A DNA stretch of 64,000 nucleotides, taken from NCBI GenBank assembly GCA_963715045.1, contig CAVQRC010000006.1, positions 124,001 through 188,000 on the forward strand, in the 5' to 3' direction. Of this stretch, positions 53,595 to 61,284 are shown one piece after another. The DNA comes from CAVQRC01 sp963715045. Its GTDB lineage: Bacteria; Planctomycetota; Planctomycetia; Pirellulales; Lacipirellulaceae. The first letter of the stretch is position 1, and each line of letters opens with the position of its first letter. Under the pieces are notes generated by a model. It worked only from the letters and a program-made list of their open reading frames with translations. It was not told where the DNA came from and made no database searches. A program made the translations under genes and the position numbers.

Positions 53595-55544
53595 CTACCG
53601 CCGCGGGGTTGCCAACTGCGTGCCTGCAGCCTGCCGGACGACCGAGTCGTCGTGGCGGCCCGAAGCGGTAGCCTGGGGCGTGTCGGGCGACTGGCTCGTT
53701 CCCGCCAGATAGTTGTCGACCCGGGCGGAAACGAGGATCTCCTCCATCTTTTCCGCCATTGCCAGCCGCAGTTTCTTTTCTTGTACGTCCCGGTAGAGAA
53801 TTTCCCGAACTTCCTCGAGCTGAAAATCGTGCCGCTCCGTCCGACCTTCGCAATACAGGATCACGTAATTGTCGCCCAGGTTCACGATCGGCGAGATCTC
53901 TCCGGGCTGCAGCGCAAAGGCGACCTCCTCGAGCTGAGGCTTGCCCCCGTGACGCTGAATCGGAGGAACTTCGCCCTCGAGTGACTTGGTGGTCGGTTCG
54001 ATCGAGTGCTCTGCTGCCAGTTGCCCGAAGTGCTCCACCGTCGGGTTCTTCCGCGCGGCTTCGAAGACCCGAGTTGCCTGACGCTGGTTGGCGAGAATGA
54101 TCGCCCGGCACCGCACGCGCTCACCATAGTTCGCCTCGAATGCCCTCTGGAGATCCTCTTGAGTGACCACCACCGCGTCGCTGGTCAACTTCTTCAATGC
54201 CGCCGAGGGCCAGACGGAGTCGCGGATATAGATCTGCTGTGACACGCCCTGCTCGGTCGTCACCATTTCGAGCCACCGCTGCATGTCTGGGCGACCGATT
54301 GCGTCGGTGACTTCGGCAAGTATGGCTGCGTGGGCGATTTCGGCGTTGACGTCTTCGTCCGTCACCTGAATGCCGGCTCGTTCGAGTGCCTGGAACAGCA
54401 GCAAGTGGTGGATCTCCAACTGCAAGACGTCGTTGCCGTGGCGGAGCATGCACTCGTCGCCAAGCTTCGACAGTTTGATCGGGTCGCCGTTGACCAACGC
54501 GACGACGCCCGGATGCCGATTCCGCAGGCTTGGATCGTTGTACACGTTGACGACTGTGGCTGCCGCTTGAAGTTCGGTGAACTTCTCTGCCGCGACTGCA
54601 CGCAACTTGTCTTCCTTGAGCTGGCTCACGATGGCGTCGCGGACCGAGTCGAAGGGTACGTTGCGGGGGGGGATGTGACGCTCACATCGAAAGATCGCGT
54701 ACTGCTGAGCGATCGGGATGACACCGGAGACTTCGCCTTCGGCGAGGGAGAAGATCGCCTGTTCGACCTGCGGCTCTCCGACGTGCCGCCGGATTGGCTG
54801 GATGAGGCCCCCAATGCTGGCGCTGTTGACATCCACGGACACGTCGACGGCGGCCCGGGCGAAGTCGTCGGGGTTCTGCCGCAAGTCTGCCTGAAGCTCT
54901 TCGGCTTGCTGGCGATCGTCGAGCACAATCAGCCGGGCTTGCACGGCCTCACCGTATTGAGACTCGTATGCTGCTCGAATCTCTTGTTCGGATACGCTCA
55001 TTTGATCTTTAGCGAGGCGTCGCATGGCCAGCATCGGCCAGAGAATGTCGCGGCGATACTCGTCTTCGCCGATGCCACGTTCCTTGCGAAGCAGCGACAA
55101 GTACTGATCTCGAGGGAGTCCGAACCGCTTCGACATCCGATCGATTTCAGCATCGATGTCGGCCGCTGTGATCTTGATGCCCCGTTTCTGACAATGGTGG
55201 CGGACCAGTTGCTTGTTGACGAGAGACTCGAGAACCTCTTCTCCGTATCTCCAGATACAGGCCTGTTCGAGGTCAACCCGACTGATGTCCTTGCCATTGA
55301 CGATGGCCATTACGTCATGCTCGGGATATTCGCGACGCGGCGTTTCTGAGGAAGTGCCGGGGACCCTGCCCTGGGCCCGGGCCGGCCGCCGAGTGTCGCG
55401 CGGCGTCTGAGCCGTGGCGGGCGAATCCCCCGCGTAGTAGCGGAACGAGATCGCGACTGCAAGCATCGCCAGGCCGCCGGAAATCCAGCCGAGTTGACGG
55501 CGCCAGGACGATCGGGGCGAGACGCGGGAAGCGGGGCAGGACAT
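53595..55544 (-). CDS. SurA-like periplasmic peptidylprolyl isomerase, duplicated modules
   Basis: From ATG 55544 the product has about 649 residues. After a basic start and one hydrophobic helix (LGWISGGLAMLAVAISF, about 18-35), a Pro/Arg-rich linker leads to two similar modules. Each has a SurA-N-like helical part (VNGKDISRVDLEQACIWRYG near 80, and VNGDPIKLSKLGDECMLRHG near 348). Each is followed by a parvulin-like PPIC stretch (GGLIQPIRRHVGEPQVEQA and GEVPPIQRHGGKPQLEEVA). Both copies hold the conserved Gly and Phe pattern only in part, so chaperone activity is likelier than strong isomerase activity. An extracytoplasmic role in protein folding is inferred. An upstream ATG at 55610 is less likely. 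Confidence 0.8.
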   Translation of the reverse strand: MSCPASRVSPRSSWRRQLGWISGGLAMLAVAISFRYYAGDSPATAQTPRDTRRPARAQGRVPGTSSETPRREYPEHDVMAIVNGKDISRVDLEQACIWRYGEEVLESLVNKQLVRHHCQKRGIKITAADIDAEIDRMSKRFGLPRDQYLSLLRKERGIGEDEYRRDILWPMLAMRRLAKDQMSVSEQEIRAAYESQYGEAVQARLIVLDDRQQAEELQADLRQNPDDFARAAVDVSVDVNSASIGGLIQPIRRHVGEPQVEQAIFSLAEGEVSGVIPIAQQYAIFRCERHIPPRNVPFDSVRDAIVSQLKEDKLRAVAAEKFTELQAAATVVNVYNDPSLRNRHPGVVALVNGDPIKLSKLGDECMLRHGNDVLQLEIHHLLLFQALERAGIQVTDEDVNAEIAHAAILAEVTDAIGRPDMQRWLEMVTTEQGVSQQIYIRDSVWPSAALKKLTSDAVVVTQEDLQRAFEANYGERVRCRAIILANQRQATRVFEAARKNPTVEHFGQLAAEHSIEPTTKSLEGEVPPIQRHGGKPQLEEVAFALQPGEISPIVNLGDNYVILYCEGRTERHDFQLEEVREILYRDVQEKKLRLAMAEKMEEILVSARVDNYLAGTSQSPDTPQATASGRHDDSVVRQAAGTQLATPRR

Positions 55545-55725
55545 GCGGTTTCTCCCTAAACCGAAGGACCTTGAAAATCGGAAGTCCGTCAATGATGCGA
55601 CAGCGGCCAAAACCCTGTCGCCACCCGCGAAATCGGCGGCGGGTGTGCCGACGGCCGCAGCAAGGGCGGGAGTATAGGGAGGGAAGCGTGATCAGGCAAG
55701 AGAGCTTGACCGCGGGCAGAATCGT

Positions 55726-55822
55726 GGGGTGCAGGAACGGGCTTGTTGGTGTCGCGGAAGCGGCCCGGGCTTCGAATGACTAAGGACTAATGACTAGGGA
55801 ATCCCCAATGACGAATTCCCAA
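55726..55822 (+). repeat. Dispersed intergenic repeat family B, copy 1
   Basis: This element starts at a GGGGTGCAGGAACGGGCTTG edge and ends with a series of TGACTA-type steps and GACGAATTCCCAAC. Copies at 59568-59656 and 61103-61193 share the same start and most of the body. It fills the gap between the SurA-like gene start and the hairpin at 55851. Confidence 0.75.
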
Positions 55823-55850
55823 CAAAGAGTGGCCCGTCGACCCATTAATG

Positions 55851-55922
55851 ACCCCTGGGGTCTTTTTGGGGGTATAGGCAATACTGCAACATTGCCTAGA
55901 CAACCAAAAAGACCCCAGGGGT
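55851..55922. other. Long perfect hairpin between frr and the SurA-like gene
   Basis: Arms 55851-55869 and 55904-55922 are perfectly complementary over 19 bases. Inside them a further 8-bp stem (55875-55882 with 55891-55898) closes an 8-base loop. A run of T lies within the arm on the plus strand and of A on the other. It lies about 110 bases downstream of frr (minus strand), so it could end the rpsB-tsf-pyrH-frr transcript or be a small folded mobile element. Confidence 0.75.
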
Positions 55923-56028
55923 ATTTAATCGCCAGAACCGCACAGCCGCTTCAGCGACTCAATCAAGCCCGTTGGTGCACCCGGATCGCGGCCGAATCGG
56001 CGCTTCGCCAGCGTCCTGCGAACCCGGT

Positions 56029-56589
56029 TCAGTCGTCCATGATCTCGGTCTCTTTGCTCTTTGCCAGGGCCGTTGCCTGGTCTTCGAAACGCTTCGTGAG
56101 CTCTTGAATCTCTTTCTTGACTTCATCGCGGTCGTCTTCGCTGAGATCCTTGTCTTTCTCTGCCTGTTCGGCCTGCTTGTTCCCGTCGCGGCGAACGTTT
56201 CGGATGGCGACTTTCGATTCTTCCGCAAGCTCTTTCGTTCGCGCTACCATGCTGCGACGGACTTCGGTAGACAACGGGGGAATGTTGATCCGAATGACTT
56301 TGCCGTCGTTTTGCGGATTGAGGCCGAGGTCGGCCGCTTGAATCCCCTTTTCAATCTCTTTCATCGTGCTCGGATCAAAGGGACGCACGACAATTTGAGT
56401 TGGCTCGGGAGTGCTGACACTGGCAATGCCTTTGATGGGCGTCGGCGATCCGTACACCTCGACCTTCAAAGAGTCGACGAGTCCCGGGTTCGCTCTTCCC
56501 GTGCGGATCCCGATCAAGTCCTGTTTGAGCCGGCTCACTGCTTTTTCCATCCGCTCCTCGACGTCGAGCAGGATTTCTTCCGCGGTCAT
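56029..56589 (-). CDS. frr: Ribosome recycling factor
   Basis: RRF splits post-termination ribosomes with EF-G. From ATG 56589, behind GGGAG, the product has 186 residues, the usual size. It starts with TAEEILLDVEERMEKAVSRL and has the conserved helical hairpin (LKQDLIGIRTGRANPGLVD, residues about 22-40), the central beta domain (VRPFDPSTMKEIEKGI, INIPPLSTEVRR) and the charged C-terminal helix (KDKDLSEDDRDEVKKEIQ). An upstream in-frame ATG at 56601 would add four residues. It is the last gene of the rpsB-tsf-pyrH-frr block. Confidence 0.95.
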   Translation of the reverse strand: MTAEEILLDVEERMEKAVSRLKQDLIGIRTGRANPGLVDSLKVEVYGSPTPIKGIASVSTPEPTQIVVRPFDPSTMKEIEKGIQAADLGLNPQNDGKVIRINIPPLSTEVRRSMVARTKELAEESKVAIRNVRRDGNKQAEQAEKDKDLSEDDRDEVKKEIQELTKRFEDQATALAKSKETEIMDD

Positions 56590-56629
56590 GATCGCTCCCA
56601 CGCATTAGGGGGACTTCGGTTGGTTCCAA

Positions 56630-56705
56630 CAGCCGATCCCAAAAACTGCATCTACGAGCGAATTCCCCGGCCCGGGGACGCGTTCGACGAGGTCTTGGGG
56701 AGTTT
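56630..56705 (+). repeat. Dispersed intergenic repeat family A, copy 3
   Basis: This copy has the AGCCGATCCCAAAAA edge and the core AATTCCCCGGCCCGGGGACG. It lies in the 158-base gap between frr and pyrH, inside an otherwise compact operon, so it is probably transcribed and could fold. Confidence 0.7.
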
Positions 56706-56747
56706 CGGGATTCAGGTCATCCATGCAAACGGCATCGTTTCGCTCCG

Positions 56748-57509
56748 CTAACGCTGCCCGGTTGGGACTGCGGCTCCCGAGCGTACAATCGTGCCGATCC
56801 GCTCGCCTCGCATCGCGCGCTCGATATTGCCTTCCTCTTTGTAATTGAACACCAGGATCGGAAGTTGATGCTCCATGCATTGCGCGATCGCGGTGGAATC
56901 CATCACCCGCAGATCCAGTTCACGGACTTTCTCGTACGTCAGGTCGTGATACAGAGTGGCGGCCGGATTCTGTTCCGGATCGTCACTGTAGATTCCGTCC
57001 ACCCGCGTGGCCTTCATGAGGATCTCGGCGCCCAGTTCGAGGGCCTTCTGAGCGGCTGCCGTATCCGTGGTTACGAAGGGACTGCCGGTGCCCCCGGCAA
57101 GGATCACGATCCGACCCTTTTCCAGGTGCCGACGCGCGCGGCGGCGAATGTAGGGTTCGGCGACGCCGTCGACCCGCAGCGCGGTCATCAGCCGGGTGTC
57201 CGCACCGAGGCTCTCCAGAGCGTCCTGCAGCGCAAGTCCGTTGATCACCGTCGCCAGCATCCCCATGTAATGCGCGGTCGCTTCCTGGATGCGGGCATTG
57301 CCGCTTTTGAATTGAGCGCCTCGCAAGATGTTGCCGCCGCCGATCACGATCGCGATCTCGACCCCCAGTTGCTTGGCGAGATGCGTCTGATTGGCGATGT
57401 GGACCACCTCCTGCATCACGATCCCCCGCTGTCCGGCCGGGACGAAGCTTTCACCGGAGAGCTTGAGAATCACGCGCCGATAGGGCGATTTGGAGGTTGC
57501 CTGGGTCAT
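56748..57509 (-). CDS. pyrH: UMP kinase
   Basis: PyrH phosphorylates UMP to UDP and belongs to the amino-acid-kinase fold. The 253-residue product shows RRVILKLSGESF (residues about 11-22), VIGGGNILRG near 57, the MGMLATVINGLALQDALE helix, RLMTALRVDGVAEPYIRRRARRHLEKGRIVILAGGTGSPFVTTDTAA blocks (given here in shortened form) and DGIYSDDPEQNP near 180. It lies about 96 bases downstream of tsf on the minus strand, in the standard gene order. Confidence 0.94.
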   Translation of the reverse strand: MTQATSKSPYRRVILKLSGESFVPAGQRGIVMQEVVHIANQTHLAKQLGVEIAIVIGGGNILRGAQFKSGNARIQEATAHYMGMLATVINGLALQDALESLGADTRLMTALRVDGVAEPYIRRRARRHLEKGRIVILAGGTGSPFVTTDTAAAQKALELGAEILMKATRVDGIYSDDPEQNPAATLYHDLTYEKVRELDLRVMDSTAIAQCMEHQLPILVFNYKEEGNIERAMRGERIGTIVRSGAAVPTGQR

Positions 57510-57605
57510 CGGGGCCTGCAGCGGCGGGGGGGGGAACGTATTTCGCGATCGACGGCCGGCTCGTCCGTCGCGGGTTTCCGCGGCGAACCGCGAGAACGGC
57601 GGACT

Positions 57606-58454
57606 TCAGGCCCCGCTCGCGGCCGATTGTTCGCCCAACTGCCATCGCAAAAACTGCTTGAGTTTCATTCCCTTGCCGGCGGCGACTTTTCCGACCGTCT
57701 GGCTGTCGTCCTTGACAAATGGCTGCTCTTCGAGGACGTGTTCGGCGAAGAAGTTGCGAAGACGACCTTCGACCATTTTTTCGAGGATGTTGTCCGGTTT
57801 GCCTTCTTTGCGGGCCGCTTCGCGGAGTAACTTTCGCTCATTCTCAACCAGTGCGGCATCCAACTCTTCGGTACGAGTGGCTTTGGGTCGCATCGCCGTG
57901 ATGTGCATACAGATTTCGCGGGCGATTTCTGCATCGCCGCTCTCGACTTCCAGCAGCGCACCACTTTTTCCATCGTGGTGGACATAGCTTCCGCAGGGAC
58001 CGTCGAGGCGGGCAATGCGTACAAGCCGAAAGACTTCGCGGATCTTGTTCTCGAGATCGTCTTTCTGGTCGCGCAGCGTAGCGCCTTTGCGGGAAGGCGA
58101 CGGTTGCGACCAGAGTTCCTCGGGTTCGCTTGCTCCCGGCCCCTGGGCCAATTGGCGGGCGAGGTCTTCGGCCAGTTGCACGAACTCTGGACTCGCGCCG
58201 ACCGGGGCAGACTCGCACTGCAATTCGACGATCGCTCCGACTCCCGGATCCAAGCTGGCGTAAATGGCGATCCGTCCGTCCTCCGTAGCCCGATCCTGGC
58301 GGCTGCTCATGAACTTCGCCCCCTGCTCGCGGAGGTGCTGCTTGGCGGCCTCGGGGTCGCCGTTGCACTCCTGAAGGGCCTTCTTGCACTCCATCATCGG
58401 CAACTGCGTATCTTCACGCAGGGCCTTGACCATTGCAGCCGTTATCTCCGCCAT
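57606..58454 (-). CDS. tsf: Elongation factor Ts
   Basis: EF-Ts is the GDP exchange factor for EF-Tu. From ATG 58454, with AGGAG upstream, the product has 282 residues. The N-terminal UBA-like part has the family signature LREDTQLPMMECKKAL (residues 11-26). The core subdomain has AIVELQCESAPVGASPEF near 80, and the second half includes KPDNILEKMVEGRL near 225 and a final EEQPFVKDDSQTVG region. Length and motif order are normal. It is flanked by rpsB and pyrH. Confidence 0.95.
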   Translation of the reverse strand: MAEITAAMVKALREDTQLPMMECKKALQECNGDPEAAKQHLREQGAKFMSSRQDRATEDGRIAIYASLDPGVGAIVELQCESAPVGASPEFVQLAEDLARQLAQGPGASEPEELWSQPSPSRKGATLRDQKDDLENKIREVFRLVRIARLDGPCGSYVHHDGKSGALLEVESGDAEIAREICMHITAMRPKATRTEELDAALVENERKLLREAARKEGKPDNILEKMVEGRLRNFFAEHVLEEQPFVKDDSQTVGKVAAGKGMKLKQFLRWQLGEQSAASGA

Positions 58455-58538
58455 GGCGGCATCACTCCTATTGGTTAAGCGTTCGTTTCGCAGGCCGGTC
58501 CGCCTCGAACGACGGGGCGTGCGTGTGCTTGTATTTTG

Positions 58539-59312
58539 TTACGACGGGGAAGAATCGCTGGTTACCGGCTCTGCTGCGGCAGCTTCGAGCGGCACGTCGC
58601 TGCCTTCGGCTTGTTCCTGGGCAGAGGCGGCCGCACCCGCTTTGCCGCTCAGGATCCCGTCTGCGAGCAGCCGCAAGATCAGTTCGATCGAGCGAATGCT
58701 GTCGTCGTTGCCGGGGACGGGCAGGTCGACGATGTCAGGATCGCAATCGGTGTCGATCAATGCCACCGTGGCGACCCCAAGTTTCTGTGCCTCGCGGACG
58801 GCATTCCGTTCTTTGTTCGGATCGACCACGATCAAACACTGAGGCCGTCGATTCATCGTCCGCATGCCATTGAGGTTGCGATACATTTTGCGGTATTCGC
58901 GGGTCAACGCCGACTGGGCCTTCTTCGAGTAGGTGTTAATCTCATCACTCTCGCGAATCGCCTCGAGCTCTTCCAGCCGCGTCAAACGACTGCGAATCGT
59001 GCGGAAGTTCGTCAGCGTGCCACCCAGCCAGCGGTCATTGACGTAGGGCATCCCACTCCGTGTGGCCTCGCGCTCAATGGCATCGCCCGCCTGACGCTTG
59101 GTGCCCACGAACAGAACCAGTCCTTCCTGCTCGACCACCTGCTTCAGATACTTCTGGGCCCGCAGAAGGCCGCGAACGGTTTCGCGAACATCGATGATGT
59201 GAATCAGATTGCGGCGGGCGTAGATGTACGGCCGCATCTTCGGATTCCACCGGCTCGCCCGATGTCCGAAATGGACCCCGGCCTCGACAAGCTGTTTGAC
59301 AAGTGCAGACAC
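58539..59312 (-). CDS. rpsB: 30S ribosomal protein S2
   Basis: S2 is a late-assembling small-subunit protein. From GTG 59312 (AGGAG at a good distance) the product has 257 residues, starting SALVKQLVEAGVHFGHRASRWNPKM, given here only for start choice. Other conserved blocks are IHIIDVRETV near 42, LFVGTKRQAGD near 72, YVNDRWLGGTLTNFRTIR near 93 and CLIVVDPNKERNAV near 160. The frame is open to 59336, but the ribosome-binding site and conserved N-terminus favour GTG. The last 30 residues are a Glu/Ala/Ser-rich tail. It is the first gene of the block, and a candidate promoter lies 200 bases upstream. Confidence 0.94.
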   Translation of the reverse strand: MSALVKQLVEAGVHFGHRASRWNPKMRPYIYARRNLIHIIDVRETVRGLLRAQKYLKQVVEQEGLVLFVGTKRQAGDAIEREATRSGMPYVNDRWLGGTLTNFRTIRSRLTRLEELEAIRESDEINTYSKKAQSALTREYRKMYRNLNGMRTMNRRPQCLIVVDPNKERNAVREAQKLGVATVALIDTDCDPDIVDLPVPGNDDSIRSIELILRLLADGILSGKAGAAASAQEQAEGSDVPLEAAAAEPVTSDSSPS

Positions 59313-59511
59313 AATAAAACTCCTGGTTAGGCACACCGACTAGTGCCGCGAGCCTCCCGGAAGGAGGGCAAGTCACCCGCTGCCGCACGATCCCCACAAG
59401 GGACCGCCGCGGGGCCAGGTGGGCGGCCGGCGTTCGAGCGGTATCGGCCAAGGCGAAGGCGGTGGAACTCGGGCCGAACGAGGTCCAACCGGGAAAAATA
59501 AAGAGCTCAGT

Positions 59512-59540
59512 AGACTAGTCCTATGTGCGACTTACGTCAA
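59512..59540 (-). promoter_or_regulatory. Candidate rpsB promoter, minus strand
   Basis: On the minus strand, TTGACG (59535-59540) is followed after 17 bases by TAGTCT (59512-59517). This leaves a leader of about 200 bases before rpsB. The -35 is good and the -10 weak. It lies between repeat B2 and rpsB. Confidence 0.35.
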
Positions 59541-59567
59541 TTGGGCATCCACCCCGAAGATCTCGGC

Positions 59568-59656
59568 GGGTGCAGCAACGGGCTTGTTTGTGTCGCTGCC
59601 GCGGCCCGGCCGCTGAACGACGAAGGACCAGGAGATCTCCCAGGACGAATTCCCAA
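59568..59656 (+). repeat. Dispersed intergenic repeat family B, copy 2
   Basis: This copy starts at GGGTGCAGCAACGGGCTTGT and ends near GACGAATTCCCAAC. Its middle is more diverged than in the other two copies. It lies between the divergent rpsB and sigma-54 activator genes. Confidence 0.65.
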
Positions 59657-59814
59657 CCAGAAGTCGCCCAGATCTCCAGAGCGAATCCAACTTTTGCCCA
59701 CGGTCCCCCCAAAAAATGGGATATTTCGACGCCAAATCCCTTGCATTTGATGCCAACTTCGTCAGAATCTATCGCGTGGGTCTGGGGAAAGGCCCGTTTA
59801 CGTTTTTATCGGGG

Positions 59815-59846
59815 ACGTGTTGATCGTTGGGGAATGATCAACACGT
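59815..59846. promoter_or_regulatory. Inverted repeat upstream of the sigma-54 activator
   Basis: Arms ACGTGTTGATC (59815-59825) and GATCAACACGT (59836-59846) are perfect 11-bp inverted repeats with a 10-base spacer, ending 41 bases before the activator gene's start codon. It could be an operator bound by a dimeric regulator, or a hairpin in the leader. Confidence 0.5.
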
Positions 59847-59887
59847 AGCAAAGAAAGGGGAAGCTATTGGCGTAGCTTGCTAGGACT

Positions 59888-61006
59888 ATGTCCACACACA
59901 TTGCTCAAGATCACATTGTCGGGGAATCTATCTGGACTTATCGCATCCGCCAGCGGGTTCAACAAATTGCTGCCTATCGCAGCAGCGTGTTGATCACGGG
60001 TCCAAGTGGAACTGGAAAAGAGCTTGTCGCTCGGGCCATTCACAACAATGGTCCTCGCGGAGATAAAGCATTCGTTCCAGTGAATTGTGCCGCGATCCCA
60101 AGCGGCCTGTTCGCGAGCCAGCTGTTCGGCCACGTGAAAGGAGCCTTTACAGGTGCCCAACATGCATCGATGGGTTGTTTTCGCGCTGCCCACGGCGGCA
60201 CGATCTTTTTGGATGAAATTGGCGAACTCGATTTAGATCTGCAGGCCAAGCTGTTGCGAGTACTGCAGGATCGCGAGGTAACTCCAGTCGGGAGCCACGA
60301 ATCGCTGCCCGTCGACGTCCGCGTCGTAGCGGCAACCAACCGCGACCTTGAAGAAGAAGTGCGTCAAGGGCGTTTTCGTCTGGATCTGTTCTACCGTCTG
60401 AACGTCGTATGCGTGGAGACTGTCGGACTGAAACAGCGAATCGAAGACATCCCGATCCTGGCCAAACATTTCCTGGCCAAGACGTCGATTGACAATGGGC
60501 TGCCGCTCAAGACGCTCACTTCGGAAGCCATCGCGACGCTTCAAGGCTACAACTGGCCCGGCAACGTTCGTGAGCTGCAGAACCTGATCGAAAGAGCGGT
60601 GCTCTTCACTGAAGGGGAGTTCATTGGTCCAAATGCCTTCCAGGAAGGCATGCGGTCCCAGCATGAACGCCGCAGTGCGGGTTTCGACCCTCACGGCGAT
60701 CCGTTCGCCCCGCGGTCACTGAACGAGCAACCGTCGACCGGTCCGCGGTTCGACAGCTTGTCGTCCCCGACTGGCGTGAACATGCCAGTCAACGAGACTA
60801 CCGGAAAGTGGGCCACCTTGGCGCACATCGAGAGAGAGCACATTCGTCGAACTCTGGAAGAGACCTACTACAACCAGAGTGCGGCAGCCAGGCTGCTCGA
60901 CATCGATCGGAAGCTACTTGCTCGCAAGATCAAGAAGCATCAGATTCCCGTTCCGGTGGGCCGTCGCGGCCGGCCGAAGAAGGAGTTCGCGATTCCTCGC
61001 GTGTGA
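59888..61006 (+). CDS. Sigma-54-dependent transcriptional activator without receiver domain
   Basis: The 372-residue product is an NtrC-type AAA+ activator reduced to core and DNA-binding parts. The AAA+ region begins almost at the N-terminus: Walker A GPSGTGKE (residues about 38-45), the sigma-54-contacting GAFTGA near 86, Walker B TIFLDEIGEL near 105, sensor-I VAATNRDLEEE near 147 and NWPGNVRELQNLIERAV near 220. A polar linker (255-310) leads to a Fis-type helix-turn-helix (HIRRTLEETYYNQSAAARLL) and a basic GRRGRPKK tail resembling an AT-hook. With no receiver or other sensor part, activity may be set by expression or a partner. An intrinsic terminator follows at 61062. Confidence 0.92.
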   Translation: MSTHIAQDHIVGESIWTYRIRQRVQQIAAYRSSVLITGPSGTGKELVARAIHNNGPRGDKAFVPVNCAAIPSGLFASQLFGHVKGAFTGAQHASMGCFRAAHGGTIFLDEIGELDLDLQAKLLRVLQDREVTPVGSHESLPVDVRVVAATNRDLEEEVRQGRFRLDLFYRLNVVCVETVGLKQRIEDIPILAKHFLAKTSIDNGLPLKTLTSEAIATLQGYNWPGNVRELQNLIERAVLFTEGEFIGPNAFQEGMRSQHERRSAGFDPHGDPFAPRSLNEQPSTGPRFDSLSSPTGVNMPVNETTGKWATLAHIEREHIRRTLEETYYNQSAAARLLDIDRKLLARKIKKHQIPVPVGRRGRPKKEFAIPRV

Positions 61007-61061
61007 GCCGCTGGTCGGCGTAACCACGTGCGGTCTGTGAACACCAACCTGAAACTTTACC

Positions 61062-61101
61062 ACTGCGGGACAGCCCCTTGGGGCGGTCCCGCAGTCTTTT
61101 T
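61062..61101 (+). terminator. Intrinsic terminator of the sigma-54 activator gene
   Basis: A 10-bp stem (61062-61071 with 61086-61095), with an inner GCCCC/GGGGC extension, is followed by C and six T. It lies 55 bases past the activator stop. Confidence 0.88.
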
Positions 61102-61102
61102 T

Positions 61103-61193
61103 GGGATGCAGGGACGGGCTTGTTTGCGTCGCTGAAGCGGCCCAGCTTCGAATGACTAAGGACTAATGACTAGGGAATGCCCAATGACGAATC
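61103..61193 (+). repeat. Dispersed intergenic repeat family B, copy 3
   Basis: This copy starts with GGGATGCAGGGACGGGCTTG directly after the terminator. It shares a long, almost identical stretch with copy 1 through the TTCGAATGACTAAGGACTAA region and ends at AATGACGAAT. Confidence 0.75.
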
Positions 61194-61208
61194 GCCGCGC
61201 CCGGTGGA

Positions 61209-61255
61209 ATGAACAGGTCACCCGGGCCGAGACACGCTCAGCGGGTTCTGGCGAG
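61209..61255 (+). repeat. Partial copy related to repeat family A
   Basis: A short stretch with CCCGGGCCGAGACACGCTCA and GGTTCTGGCGAGGTG resembles the right half of family A copy 1. It is less convincing than the three full copies. It abuts repeat B3 and lies 30 bases before the 3' end of the nucleotidase gene. Confidence 0.45.
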
Positions 61256-61284
61256 GTGCCGGCAACCCGTCAACCACCGACGCG

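Noticed and set aside
59869..59885. Sigma-54 promoter (TGGC...TTGC) upstream of the activator gene
   Set aside because: The spacing between the GG and GC elements is two bases too short for a functional -24/-12 promoter.
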